Source: Clostridia bacterium (GTDB lineage: Bacteria > Bacillota > Clostridia > Christensenellales > Borkfalkiaceae). From it: a stretch of 64,000 nucleotides of DNA. The stretch covers positions 1 through 64,000 of the forward strand of contig JAFTPR010000011.1 in the NCBI GenBank assembly GCA_017463145.1, read 5' to 3'. The notes below the pieces were generated by a model. The model was not told the origin of the DNA, did not search any database, and was given only the letters and a program-made list of their open reading frames with translations. Made by a program: the position numbers and the translations under genes. This document shows, in pieces, positions 24,122 to 32,278 of the stretch (position 1 is the first letter of the stretch; each line of letters begins with the position of its first letter).

Positions 24122-24364
24122 TTATTCAATTTCCAAATTATCCGAGCGGAAACATTCGTCGTCTAAAAATTCCAACAGGGATATATCGAAGCCTCTTGCA
24201 AGCATAAAGACCGTGCTCAACGTAACCGTTTTGTTTCGTCCGTTCATAATGCATTGCATACTGCCGTGCTGTATGCCCGAACGCTGTTCCAAGCGGTATT
24301 GTGATATGCCCTTTTCTTTTAATAGCGTTGAAATTCGTTTTGCAACCGCGTCGTTTACCGTCAC
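24122..24364 (-). CDS. XRE-family HTH regulator
   Basis: An 80-residue Cro/CI-type DNA-binding protein (GISQYRLEQRSGIQHGSMQCIMNGRNKTVTLSTVFMLA) with almost no additional domain. Translation starts at GTG 24364 behind AGAGGT. Two copies of a palindrome containing TACGTAGG lie upstream, at 24392-24413 and 24442-24467, suggesting autoregulation. The partner gene it controls is not obvious. Confidence 0.85.
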   Translation of the reverse strand: MTVNDAVAKRISTLLKEKGISQYRLEQRSGIQHGSMQCIMNGRNKTVTLSTVFMLARGFDISLLEFLDDECFRSDNLEIE

Positions 24365-24391
24365 TTGTTACCTCTGTATATAAGAAGATTT

Positions 24392-24413
24392 AAATACGTA
24401 GTTTTGCCTACAT
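24392..24413. promoter_or_regulatory. Imperfect operator-like palindrome 1
   Basis: AAATACGTAG, four to five bases and CCTACATG resemble the perfect palindrome at 24442. It lies 28 bp upstream of the XRE start. Confidence 0.5.
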
Positions 24414-24441
24414 GATATATTTTAGCAAGAATTTCTTTAAA

Positions 24442-24467
24442 AAATACGTAGGCATACCTACGTATTT
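24442..24467. promoter_or_regulatory. Perfect operator-like palindrome 2
   Basis: AAATACGTAGG and CCTACGTATTT, 11 bp each, flank CATA. Together with the site at 24392 it brackets the likely XRE promoter region, as expected for a dimeric repressor. Confidence 0.6.
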
Positions 24468-24667
24468 GCTTGGCGAAAAGAAAATGGAGGCATTTTGATT
24501 GATAATTTTCTCCAATAAAGAGAAAAGGCATTTATTTTATAATTTTGGTATTGGCAACGTCAACGAACAAATTATTTTTGGTGGGTAACTATAACAACGA
24601 CTTTCGATTTAATCGGCTTGTTATGGTTTTAGCCACTTACTAACATCAAGAGGACGTTTGTAGATAT

Positions 24668-24692
24668 AGGCGTAGATTTTTAGTCTACGCCT
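24668..24692 (+). terminator. Hairpin with terminator character
   Basis: The 9-bp stem AGGCGTAGA / TCTACGCCT with a 7-nt loop is followed by TATTATTT on the plus strand. Confidence 0.55.
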
Positions 24693-24737
24693 TATTATTT
24701 AAGATTAAAGATTGTGAGAATATTTATAAAATAAAAA

Positions 24738-24771
24738 AACCGCGGGATTGCTTGTTGGCAATCCCGCGGTT
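24738..24771. terminator. Terminator of the GNAT-like gene
   Basis: A 14-bp stem (AACCGCGGGATTGC / GCAATCCCGCGGTT) with a 6-nt loop. On the minus strand it runs into TTTTTATTTTAT, just after the leftward gene ending at 24784. Confidence 0.9.
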
Positions 24772-24783
24772 GGTTTTTTGTCG

Positions 24784-25905
24784 TTAAAGAACTTTTTTAT
24801 ATGAGCGGCGGCGCTTGTGTTGTATGCCGTCAAAACGTTTCCAAATCGCTTGTATATCTGTGTTCGTTTCCAAATTCAAATTGGTTTCCATATATTCAAT
24901 ATAAGGGTTGTCGAACAGCTCTTTCAGTTTTGTCAACATAAATACGCTCAGTCCCGACTTTCTGTATTGCGGCATAATGCCGACGAGCGCGAAGTCTAAA
25001 CTCGTAGGGGTTTTGATTGCCTTTAACAGGCGAACGAGGCAGGCAGGTGTAAGTTTACCGCCGCTTTTTTGAACGGCCTTGCCAATGCCCGGCAAACAAA
25101 AACCGAATGCAACGACCTGTTCGTTTTTGTCGCAAATCGCAACGATATACTTGCGGTTTAAAATAAGCATAAACTGCTCGATCATCTGTTTTTGCATTTC
25201 GGGCGTAAATGGCACTACGCCGTACAGCTCTTTATAACATTCGTCTATACAGCGGAAAATACCGTTGGCGTACTTCTTGATAAACGGACGTTTTTTCATA
25301 TTGTCGTCTACGATATGCAGTTCGTTTTTTTGCAAAATTCTATCCAAGATTTTCTGCATACGCTCGCTGTCTTCTTTTACTGCGAACAGGCGTGACTCTA
25401 CCCAATCGACGTCCTTTGTATAGCCGCACGCTTCGATAAGTTTTGCGTAATAGGGGTAGTTGTACTGCTCCTCAAACGTCGATAAATACTCGAATCCCTC
25501 GATTAAAAGTCCTTCCCGTTCCAAATCGCTGTATCCAAGCGGGCCGATTACTTCCGTCATTTCTTCTGTTTTAGCCCACGCCTCGACGGCGTTAAACAAC
25601 GCTTTCGCTGTTGCGATATTATCTTCGCAGTCAAAACGGGTAAAACGAACCTGCTTCACGTCGTGGATACCGTTAAATTGTTCTTGGATAATGCCCTGTA
25701 TGCGCCCTACGGTTTTGCCGTCTTTTAAGGCAAGGTAGAACACGAAACGGCACGTTTTATGATATACGTTTTTTGGCGTGAATATCTTCATTTCGTCCCC
25801 GTATAAAGGCGGTACAAAATAGGGATTTCCCTTATACAACCGCAGGGGGTATTCGACGAACTCTTTGCGTTGTTTTTTTGTACGCACTTCCGTGATTTCA
25901 ATCAT
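24784..25905 (-). CDS. GNAT-fold acyltransferase-like protein
   Basis: A 373-residue cytoplasmic protein. The C-terminal part contains an acetyl-CoA-type motif, GIMPQYRKSGLSVFMLTKL, and FGFCLPG before it. The N-terminal part (YPLRLYKGNPYFVPPLYGDE, then DCEDNIATAKALFNAVEAWAK and GPLGYSDLEREGLLIEG) is typical of a widespread uncharacterised GNAT family. The acyl acceptor is unknown. It is a single gene with a terminator at 24738. Confidence 0.75.
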   Translation of the reverse strand: MIEITEVRTKKQRKEFVEYPLRLYKGNPYFVPPLYGDEMKIFTPKNVYHKTCRFVFYLALKDGKTVGRIQGIIQEQFNGIHDVKQVRFTRFDCEDNIATAKALFNAVEAWAKTEEMTEVIGPLGYSDLEREGLLIEGFEYLSTFEEQYNYPYYAKLIEACGYTKDVDWVESRLFAVKEDSERMQKILDRILQKNELHIVDDNMKKRPFIKKYANGIFRCIDECYKELYGVVPFTPEMQKQMIEQFMLILNRKYIVAICDKNEQVVAFGFCLPGIGKAVQKSGGKLTPACLVRLLKAIKTPTSLDFALVGIMPQYRKSGLSVFMLTKLKELFDNPYIEYMETNLNLETNTDIQAIWKRFDGIQHKRRRSYKKVL

Positions 25906-26021
25906 ACTCGTTTCCTCTTGGCATTGTTTTAATTATTTTATCACAATAATCCCCGTGTGTCAAGTTTTTTGTAATAAAAAACTATGACATTCAAAAAATA
26001 TACGGAAACTGCTTTTTTTTC

Positions 26022-26050
26022 TTGTAAAAACTCTGCTTTTGTGTTATACT
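26022..26050 (+). promoter_or_regulatory. Promoter of the TrxR-like gene
   Basis: TTGTAA and TATACT are 17 bp apart, ending 20 bp before ATG 26071. Confidence 0.7.
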
Positions 26051-26070
26051 GTAAATGGAGGAGTACGGCT

Positions 26071-26910
26071 ATGTACGATACGGCGATTATAGGAACGGGG
26101 GCGGCGGGTATTTCCGCTGCGCTGACGTTGAAAAATCTCAACAAAACTTTTATATGGTTCGGCTCAAAGAGGTTATCCGAGAAAATAAGAAAAGCGGAGC
26201 TTATCAAAAATTATCCGGGGCTTAGCGCGGTCACGGGCGAGGAGATGGCAAATATATTTTGCGCTCAAATTCAAGCGGAGAGTATCGAGATTACGGAAAA
26301 GACGGTTACGGGCGTGTATGCGCTCGGTACGCATTTTTCCGTGCTGTGCGATAAAGAAGCGTTTGAGGCAAAAACGGTGATTTTGGCGACGGGCGTGGAG
26401 AGTGTGAAGCCGATTAAGGGCGAACTTGACTTTTTAGGACGCGGCGTAAGCTATTGCGCCACTTGCGACGGGTTCTTGTATAGGGATAAGACGATTGCCG
26501 TCGTGTGTACGTCCAAAGAATTTGAACACGAGATAGAATATCTTGCAGGTATTGCGCAAAAGGTATATCTTGCGCCAATCTACAAAGACGTTGCCGTGCA
26601 AGCGGAAAATATCGAAATTCTCAAAGGTATGCCGATAGAGGTGGCGGGTGGCAAAAGGGTCGAAAAGCTGATTTGTAAGGATAAGGAAATACAAGTGGAC
26701 GGTGTGTTTTTTCTTAAATCCGCCATTGCGCCGTCTGCGCTCGTGCCGGGTCTGGAAACAGAGAACGGACAAGTGAAAACGGATCGAAAGGGCAGAACGA
26801 ATTTAAAAGGACTGTTCGCTTGCGGGGATTGTACGGGCAGACCATACCAATACGTGAAAGCGGCGGGCGAGGGAAACGTTTGCGCGCACGCCGTGGCGGA
26901 ATATCTGTAA
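26071..26910 (+). CDS. Thioredoxin reductase-like flavoprotein lacking a recognisable NADPH site
   Basis: A 279-residue protein. The FAD-binding GTGAAGISAALTL is at the N terminus, the redox CATC is at Cys129-Cys132 (SYCATCDGF), and the C-terminal FACGDCTGRPYQYVKAAGEG contacts FAD. The NADPH segment is degenerate: instead of GGGDSA-type it reads VVCTSKEFEHEIEYL, and the HRR-type 2'-phosphate motif is missing. Clostridial ferredoxin- or flavin-dependent thioredoxin reductases show the same loss, so an alternative electron donor is likely (inference). GGAGGAG precedes ATG 26071. No thioredoxin gene is adjacent. Confidence 0.85.
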   Translation: MYDTAIIGTGAAGISAALTLKNLNKTFIWFGSKRLSEKIRKAELIKNYPGLSAVTGEEMANIFCAQIQAESIEITEKTVTGVYALGTHFSVLCDKEAFEAKTVILATGVESVKPIKGELDFLGRGVSYCATCDGFLYRDKTIAVVCTSKEFEHEIEYLAGIAQKVYLAPIYKDVAVQAENIEILKGMPIEVAGGKRVEKLICKDKEIQVDGVFFLKSAIAPSALVPGLETENGQVKTDRKGRTNLKGLFACGDCTGRPYQYVKAAGEGNVCAHAVAEYL

Positions 26911-26923
26911 AAACGCATAATGA

Positions 26924-26965
26924 AAAACGCCCGCCGAAAGCAAATTTGCTTTCGGCGGGCGTTTT
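26924..26965. terminator. Perfect bidirectional terminator
   Basis: A 42-bp perfect palindrome (arms begin AAAACGCCCGCCG) ends in TTTT on both strands. It separates the TrxR-like gene from the convergent SGNH gene. Confidence 0.88.
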
Positions 26966-26984
26966 GTGCCTACCGTGTATGGAA

Positions 26985-28076
26985 TTATTGCTGTTTTTCA
27001 AGCAATTCTTTGAGGACGGGCAATACCTTTTTTGCCATACGGTAAAAACCGAAATCCGTGGGGTGACAACTGTCTACCGCATAGCCGTCGCGGTTTGTTT
27101 TGCCGTAAAAATGTTTGCCGTCGATAAAACGCACGTTGTTGTCGCCGCTTGCTAAGGCTTTTTCGTACGTTGCCTTAATGATTGCGCGGCGTTTATGCGC
27201 GTCGGGGTCGTAGTCGTAATCAGGTTTTGTCATAAACACAATCGGTGTGGCGGGGTTTGCTTTGCGAATCGTTTCGTAGAAAGGATAATGCGTATTTTGT
27301 AAATGTTCCGCGTTCGCCGCGTTGTGGTCGTAGTCAATCACGTAAACGGAGGCGTCGAGCGAGGCGATATACGCTGCCATTGTCTGTTCGCCTCTCGCTG
27401 CTCCCGAATAGCCGAGATTGATATAATCGGTGTTCAGCCACCTGGAAAGCAACGCCGTATATTCGTTGCCGGGGTGCGAGGCGCAACCGCCTTGTGTAAT
27501 CGAACTGCCGTAGAATACCACGGGTTTTTCATATTTGTAAGGGTCGGGCGGAAGTACCGTAGAACCTTTCTTTAAGCCGATATACAGCTTGTGTACGCCA
27601 CAATAAAGCGGGGTGCAAACGGTGACGGTGTTCAGCTTGCTTTGCATTTTTTGCGGTACGCGGATGGCACGGTCGTACACAAACGCATCCTCTTCGCATT
27701 TGATGAACGACGTTGGATTGGGTATGGCAACGCCTGCGAAATAGTCGTTGCAGTATACGCCTACCCCGTGCGAGCCTGCAAAAGGCATATTCGGTACAGG
27801 GCCGCCGTTCGTCAATATGCATTTGATTGCAATATACGGCGCGTCCGTTTTGAAACGTATCCGTCCGCCTGCCGTATCGCGGGAACTGTACTGTACGCCA
27901 AAATTGACTGTGCTTGCAATCTCGAAAGGCATACGGGTAAACATTTCGCCGTCGCGTTTGATTCCGTACACGGTAAGGGGATTTTCCTCCTCAATATCAT
28001 ACCAAATTACGTCGGGATCGGTGACACATTCTAATTTAAAATTCTTGTCGATTTCTGCAATGTCCATTTTAGCCAT
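26985..28076 (-). CDS. SGNH/GDSL-type esterase
   Basis: A 363-residue cytoplasmic protein. An N-terminal beta-sandwich-like domain (1-180) precedes an SGNH hydrolase domain: nucleophile Ser in VFYGSSITQGG, GYSGAARG and C-terminal DSCHPTDFG with catalytic Asp and His. Such proteins deacetylate sugars or other small esters. No signal peptide is present, so it acts inside the cell. It lies 15 bp downstream of uppP with AAGGAG before the start and probably shares its transcript. Confidence 0.85.
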   Translation of the reverse strand: MAKMDIAEIDKNFKLECVTDPDVIWYDIEEENPLTVYGIKRDGEMFTRMPFEIASTVNFGVQYSSRDTAGGRIRFKTDAPYIAIKCILTNGGPVPNMPFAGSHGVGVYCNDYFAGVAIPNPTSFIKCEEDAFVYDRAIRVPQKMQSKLNTVTVCTPLYCGVHKLYIGLKKGSTVLPPDPYKYEKPVVFYGSSITQGGCASHPGNEYTALLSRWLNTDYINLGYSGAARGEQTMAAYIASLDASVYVIDYDHNAANAEHLQNTHYPFYETIRKANPATPIVFMTKPDYDYDPDAHKRRAIIKATYEKALASGDNNVRFIDGKHFYGKTNRDGYAVDSCHPTDFGFYRMAKKVLPVLKELLEKQQ

Positions 28077-28091
28077 AGCCTTTTCTCCTTA

Positions 28092-28949
28092 TTACGCGAA
28101 AAGCGAGGGTATTACGAGTGTGCCGATTACAAGCGCGCCGAGTGCGATACGATACCAGCCAAATACGGTAAAATCGTGTTTTTTTACAAAGTTCATTAAG
28201 AACTTGATTGCAAACAGGGACACGGCGAACGCCACCAACGCCCCAATCAAAAGATAACCCACCTGCGCTCCCGTAAAACCGCCGCTGTCCAAAAGGAATT
28301 TCAAAAGTTTAATTGCGCTTGCCCCCGCCATTACGGGAATGGCAAGGAAAAACGTGAACTCCGCGCCTGCGGGTCGGGCAATGCCCACGAGCAACGCGCC
28401 GATAATGGTTGCGCCCGAGCGGGACGTGCCGGGGATAAGGGAAAGCACTTGGAAAGCGCCGATAATGAGCGCGTGCTTGTACGTGATTTCGTCCGTCGTT
28501 TGCAGGGGAAGCTCTTTGTTTTTATTTCGCTGTTCAATGACGATAAAAGCCGCGCCGTAGAGAATAAGCATGAGCGAGATGACGAGGGGGGTATGGAGGT
28601 GCGCTTCCAAAAAATCGTCGAACAGTATGCCGATTACGCCTGCGGGAATACAGGCTACGAGGACCTTTCCCCAAAGAGAAAGTATGCTCTTGTCCGTGAT
28701 CATTCGGCTCTTTCCGTCCGTTTGTTCCTTGCGCCAAGGAAACAGTTTGTTCCAAAACAATAACACAACGGCGAGTATTGCGCCAAGCTGTATCACAACA
28801 AAGAACATTTCTTTGAACGCTTCGCCCTCGTTTAACGTGAAAATCGCGTCGAGAAGGAGCATATGCCCCGTGCTGGACACGGGCAACCACTCCGTAATCC
28901 CCTCGACGATACCTAAAAGTATGACTTTGAGAATTTCAATAAATTTCAT
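28092..28949 (-). CDS. uppP: Undecaprenyl-diphosphatase UppP (BacA)
   Basis: A 285-residue multi-pass membrane phosphatase that recycles undecaprenyl diphosphate to the monophosphate for cell-wall synthesis and gives bacitracin tolerance. The two signature regions are complete: GIVEGITEWLPVSSTGH and LIPGTSRSGATI. It is transcribed leftward from the promoter at 28982-29010 and is followed by the SGNH gene. Confidence 0.96.
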   Translation of the reverse strand: MKFIEILKVILLGIVEGITEWLPVSSTGHMLLLDAIFTLNEGEAFKEMFFVVIQLGAILAVVLLFWNKLFPWRKEQTDGKSRMITDKSILSLWGKVLVACIPAGVIGILFDDFLEAHLHTPLVISLMLILYGAAFIVIEQRNKNKELPLQTTDEITYKHALIIGAFQVLSLIPGTSRSGATIIGALLVGIARPAGAEFTFFLAIPVMAGASAIKLLKFLLDSGGFTGAQVGYLLIGALVAFAVSLFAIKFLMNFVKKHDFTVFGWYRIALGALVIGTLVIPSLFA

Positions 28950-28981
28950 ACAAGCCTCTGTTTTTGGTAGTTAATGGTTGC

Positions 28982-29010
28982 ATTATAGCATAAACGGGGG
29001 AAAAAGTCTA
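28982..29010 (-). promoter_or_regulatory. Promoter of uppP
   Basis: On the minus strand TAGACT, 17 bp and TATAAT, about 33 bp upstream of the uppP start. Confidence 0.65.
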
Positions 29011-29071
29011 TTATTTTACCGAAAAAAGTGTAAAAACGGGCAAAATCGTGAAAAAAAGTTTTCTATAAGTA

Positions 29072-29100
29072 TTGCAATTATGAAAAATTTATGATATAAT
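29072..29100 (+). promoter_or_regulatory. Promoter of the cold-shock gene
   Basis: TTGCAA, 17 bp and TATAAT. The predicted 5' untranslated leader of about 118 nt (29107-29224) is long, as is usual for csp genes whose leaders act as RNA thermosensors. Confidence 0.75.
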
Positions 29101-29224
29101 AGTGAAGTAAAGGTAAAAGCGCGTGGTTGGCGTCGTTTTCGTCGTGTGTGGACGTTTGCGATAAGGGGGCGTAAGCAAAGCGATTTTTTCCGACACGAAA
29201 AAATTTAATCGGAGGGGACAAAAG

Positions 29225-29437
29225 ATGTGCCAAGGAACTGTTAAATGGTTCAACGCGGAGAAGGGTTATGGCTTCATTGCGAACGACGAGGGCGGCGACG
29301 ATATTTTCGTGCATTTCTCGGCGATTGTCATGGAAGGCTATAAACGTCTTAGAGAAGGACAAAAAGTGTCGTTCGAGACGGAAGCTGACCCGAAAAATCC
29401 TGAGAAGCTTCGCGCGATCAACGTGAACGTATTGTAA
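29225..29437 (+). CDS. csp: Cold shock protein
   Basis: A 70-residue cold-shock-domain protein with both RNA-binding motifs ([15 protein letters not shown] and DIFVHFSAI). It acts as an RNA chaperone. The start at ATG 29225 lies behind GGAGGGGAC. It is a single-gene unit with its own promoter, long leader and terminator. Confidence 0.96.
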   Translation: MCQGTVKWFNAEKGYGFIANDEGGDDIFVHFSAIVMEGYKRLREGQKVSFETEADPKNPEKLRAINVNVL

Positions 29438-29450
29438 GAACACACAAGGG

Positions 29451-29487
29451 AAAAACGGAGTTTGGAAAAAAGTCCAAGCTCCGTTTT
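29451..29487 (+). terminator. Terminator of the csp gene
   Basis: The stem ACGGAG-TTTGGA / TCCAAG-CTCCGT with an AAAAAG loop is followed by TTTTCTTTG. Confidence 0.85.
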
Positions 29488-29516
29488 CTTTGTTTGGGTA
29501 AATCGCTTTCAGTCGA

Positions 29517-29545
29517 TTGACAAACGCATAATTTTGTTGTATAAT
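29517..29545 (+). promoter_or_regulatory. Consensus promoter of galK
   Basis: Perfect TTGACA, 17 bp and TATAAT. Confidence 0.85.
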
Positions 29546-29553
29546 CATACTGT

Positions 29554-29571
29554 ACTTGTCTGTTGACAAGT
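29554..29571 (+). promoter_or_regulatory. Inverted repeat at the galK transcription start
   Basis: ACTTGTC and GACAAGT around TGTT, beginning 9 bp after the -10 element. It could be a repressor operator or a 5'-end hairpin of the mRNA. Confidence 0.5.
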
Positions 29572-29598
29572 GAGAGGAAACAAGAGAGGTGTAAAAAA

Positions 29599-30756
29599 AT
29601 GGAAAAAGTGCAAGCAATCCAAGCCTTTGAAAACGTTTTCGGGACAAAGCCCGACGGGTTGTTTACGGCGGCGGGTCGTATCAACGTAATCGGCGAACAC
29701 GTGGATTATTGCGGGGGTAAAGTGTTTCCCGCCGCGCTCAATCTCCGTTGCAACGTCTACGGTAAAAAGACGGGCGCAGACGTAATTCGTATGGCGTTTA
29801 CGGGTATTGAGGGAATTGTGGAGCTTAAAATAAACGATTTGAATAATTACCGCGCTTTGAAAATCGGCAATTACCAAGCGGGCGTGGCGTATTTTCTGCA
29901 AGAAAAAGGAATAGATATCGTCGGTTGCGATTTGTATTACGATTGCACCGTGCCGTTTGGAAGCGGACTGTCCTCCTCTGCGGCGATTGAAGTTGCTACG
30001 GCGGTTACTTTGTGCGAGTATGCGGGTGTTCCGTACGATAAAACGGAGCTTGCGCTTCTTTCCCAGAAAGCGGAAAACCAATATGCGGGCGTAAATTGCG
30101 GCATTATGGATCAATTTGCTTCCGCTATGGGTAAAAAGGACTGCGCTGTGCTTCTTGACTGCGCTACGCTTCAATACGAATACGTGCCTTTGCAGCTTCG
30201 GGATTATTGCCTCGTTGTGGCGAATTGCAACAAGCCGCATAACCTTGTGGAAAGCAAGTATAACGTAAGGCGGCAAGAGGTGGAAACGGCGCTCAAAGCC
30301 ATTCAAACGGTGAAAAACGTTTCCTGCCTTGCCGAGCTTTCCCCTAAGGATTTTGCCGAAGTAAAATATCTGCTTTCGGGCGTAGTGGCAAAGCGCGCGG
30401 AACACGTTGTTATGGAATGTGACCGCGTAAATCGCGCGGTGGAAGCGTTGAAAGCGGGCGATTTGTTAGAGCTTGGCAGATTGCTCAACGAAAGCCATTA
30501 CAGCTTGCGCGATTTGTACGAGGTTACGGGCAAGGAGCTGGATACCCTTTCCGCATTGGCAAGAAAGGAAACGGATTGCCTCGGTTCGAGAATGATCGGC
30601 GCGGGGTTTGGCGGGTGTACCATTTCCATTGTCAAAAAGACGGCGGTGGACGGGTTTATCCGTCGCGTCGGTACAGCGTATTTGGAAGCAATCGGCTACA
30701 AGGCAAGCTTCTATGAAACGTCTATTGAGGACGGTATTACGGTCGAAAGTCTGTAA
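29599..30756 (+). CDS. galK: Galactokinase
   Basis: A 385-residue GHMP-family kinase forming galactose 1-phosphate. Substrate signature GRINVIGEHVDYCGG, ATP loop VPFGSGLSSSAAIEV and the C-terminal GAGFGGCT are all intact. ATG 29599 was chosen because AGAGGTG lies 7 nt upstream. galT and galE are not adjacent, so the Leloir genes are dispersed here. Confidence 0.95.
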   Translation: MEKVQAIQAFENVFGTKPDGLFTAAGRINVIGEHVDYCGGKVFPAALNLRCNVYGKKTGADVIRMAFTGIEGIVELKINDLNNYRALKIGNYQAGVAYFLQEKGIDIVGCDLYYDCTVPFGSGLSSSAAIEVATAVTLCEYAGVPYDKTELALLSQKAENQYAGVNCGIMDQFASAMGKKDCAVLLDCATLQYEYVPLQLRDYCLVVANCNKPHNLVESKYNVRRQEVETALKAIQTVKNVSCLAELSPKDFAEVKYLLSGVVAKRAEHVVMECDRVNRAVEALKAGDLLELGRLLNESHYSLRDLYEVTGKELDTLSALARKETDCLGSRMIGAGFGGCTISIVKKTAVDGFIRRVGTAYLEAIGYKASFYETSIEDGITVESL

Positions 30757-30768
30757 GACGGCGTAAAA

Positions 30769-30794
30769 AAACCGCCGAATTTTTTCGGCGGTTT
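30769..30794. terminator. Bidirectional terminator galK / cca
   Basis: The 11-bp stem AAACCGCCGAA / TTCGGCGGTTT with a TTTT loop lies between two convergent genes, with A/T runs on both sides. Confidence 0.85.
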
Positions 30795-30799
30795 GGCAA

Positions 30800-32149
30800 T
30801 TATTTAACGAACCCGTGTACGAGTTTAAGCAGTCTTTCCTTGCGATTGTCACTCGGGTTTACAACGGTATGCAACAGCAATTTTTGCAACGCTTCGGCAA
30901 TGCGGGTCGAGGGAATAACGCCGAGTAGGTCGTTTCCTGTCACCGCCAGCTGTTTTAGGGTAAGCGGCGCGCCCTCGGCTTGGAGTGTATCGAGGAGTTT
31001 CTGCCATTTGACTACGGTGGGCGCAGGCGTTTGCTTGTCCATACAGGCGGAAAAGTCTGCTTGTTTGACGAGGAGTAAGTCCTCTAAAAGCGCGTAATGT
31101 TGCGCAAAGAAGCGGCGAAGCTTGTTCTCGCTCGTTTGGCAGTTGAAATCGTACATATGCCATTTGACAAGCGAAGCTGTAAGCGAAACTGTTTTCTTGG
31201 GCGCTTTCAAGCGGGTCAGTATCTCCGTTGTCAGGCGTTCGCCTTCGGAGGGGTGGTCGAACGAATTGCCGTCCCGTATGATGCAAAAGGGTTTGCCGAC
31301 GTCGTGCAAAAGGGCGGCGAAACGGATACGTTTGTCGGCATATTTCACGGCGTGAAGAGAGTGTTCCAATACGTCGTATTTGTGAAAATCGGCGCGTTGC
31401 GTCATTCCTCTTCCAAGCGTCAGCTCGGGCAAAATATAATCCAAAACACGCGTTTTGTCCAGCAAAGTCAGCCCTTCGTACTGTCCGTATTCCACGCCGT
31501 ATTTTTGGTCTGCGTAAAGTATGGCGGAAAGCTCCGTAAAAATGCGTTCGGGCGTGATATCCTTGATGAGCGAAGCGTTTTCCGTTGCTCCGGCAAGACA
31601 TTCCGTATCGGGGGAAAAACCGAGTTGCGCCGCTTGGCGTGCAAGGCGCATAAGGCGCAGCCCGTCCTCGCCGAAAACTTTTTGGGCGGGGGCAACGGTC
31701 GTGAACCGTTTCTCTTTGACGGCAGATATCCCGTCGAGCGGATCGACAAAACAGTCGGCGGCAATATCGTAATAGACGGCGTTTGCCGTGAAATCTCTGC
31801 GTTTTGCGTCTAGCGTGATATCGTCCGTGAAAAAGATTTCGACGGGGGTATGTACGCCGCGAACGTATTTATCCGAACGAAAACAGCTAAATTCGTAATC
31901 GTTTCCCGCTCCGTCGGAGCATTTTACCGTACCCGTCGTTTTGTAGACGGCTTGTACGGAAAAACCGCATTTTTGCGCGGCTTGTACAAATTTTTCGGGC
32001 GAGAGTGGCGCGCAAATATCGATATCGCGGGGCGAAGCAATCGGCGTAAGGTGGGCGAGATAATCGCGCACGAAGCCGCCCACGACGTATAAAGGCGCGT
32101 CGCAGGTGTTGGCAAGGTCTATCAAGTTTTCAGGTAAAATAGTACGCAT
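30800..32149 (-). CDS. cca: CCA tRNA nucleotidyltransferase with HD domain
   Basis: A 449-residue class II nucleotidyltransferase. Head motif YVVGGFVRDYL, catalytic DIDIC, and DFTANAVYYD with the RRDFT signature are present, then the neck (EDGLRLMRLARQAAQLGF) and a C-terminal HD domain (LLHDVGKP...H). It adds or repairs tRNA 3' CCA. ATG 32149 was chosen because it gives the family start RTILPENL and AGGAAAACG precedes it. A long in-frame upstream extension without family similarity was rejected. Confidence 0.93.
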   Translation of the reverse strand: MRTILPENLIDLANTCDAPLYVVGGFVRDYLAHLTPIASPRDIDICAPLSPEKFVQAAQKCGFSVQAVYKTTGTVKCSDGAGNDYEFSCFRSDKYVRGVHTPVEIFFTDDITLDAKRRDFTANAVYYDIAADCFVDPLDGISAVKEKRFTTVAPAQKVFGEDGLRLMRLARQAAQLGFSPDTECLAGATENASLIKDITPERIFTELSAILYADQKYGVEYGQYEGLTLLDKTRVLDYILPELTLGRGMTQRADFHKYDVLEHSLHAVKYADKRIRFAALLHDVGKPFCIIRDGNSFDHPSEGERLTTEILTRLKAPKKTVSLTASLVKWHMYDFNCQTSENKLRRFFAQHYALLEDLLLVKQADFSACMDKQTPAPTVVKWQKLLDTLQAEGAPLTLKQLAVTGNDLLGVIPSTRIAEALQKLLLHTVVNPSDNRKERLLKLVHGFVK

Positions 32150-32178
32150 CACGTTTTCCTGTAAGTTCTTATAGTAAC

Positions 32179-32207
32179 AGTATAGCAAAAACAAACATAA
32201 ATTGCAA
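32179..32207 (-). promoter_or_regulatory. Promoter of cca
   Basis: On the minus strand TTGCAA, 17 bp and TATACT, about 30 bp before the cca start. Confidence 0.7.
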
Positions 32208-32278
32208 TCAACGGAAAAGTATTCCGTAACGGTTTTTTCAAATTTTTTAAAGGGGAGCGCAAGACGCGCATACAAAAG

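Larger units (their letters stand above)
24365..24783. other. Intergenic region upstream of the XRE gene
   Basis: The 419 bp hold the two operator-like palindromes and two terminator-like hairpins (24668-24692 and 24738-24771). Only very short open frames without ribosome binding sites occur between 24480 and 24660. A plus-strand transcript from the operator region ending at 24692 is possible but unproven. Confidence 0.5.

Noticed and set aside
24480..24660. Possible small gene upstream of the XRE repressor
   Set aside because: Frames are shorter than about 45 codons, start at TTG or not at all, and have no properly spaced ribosome binding site.
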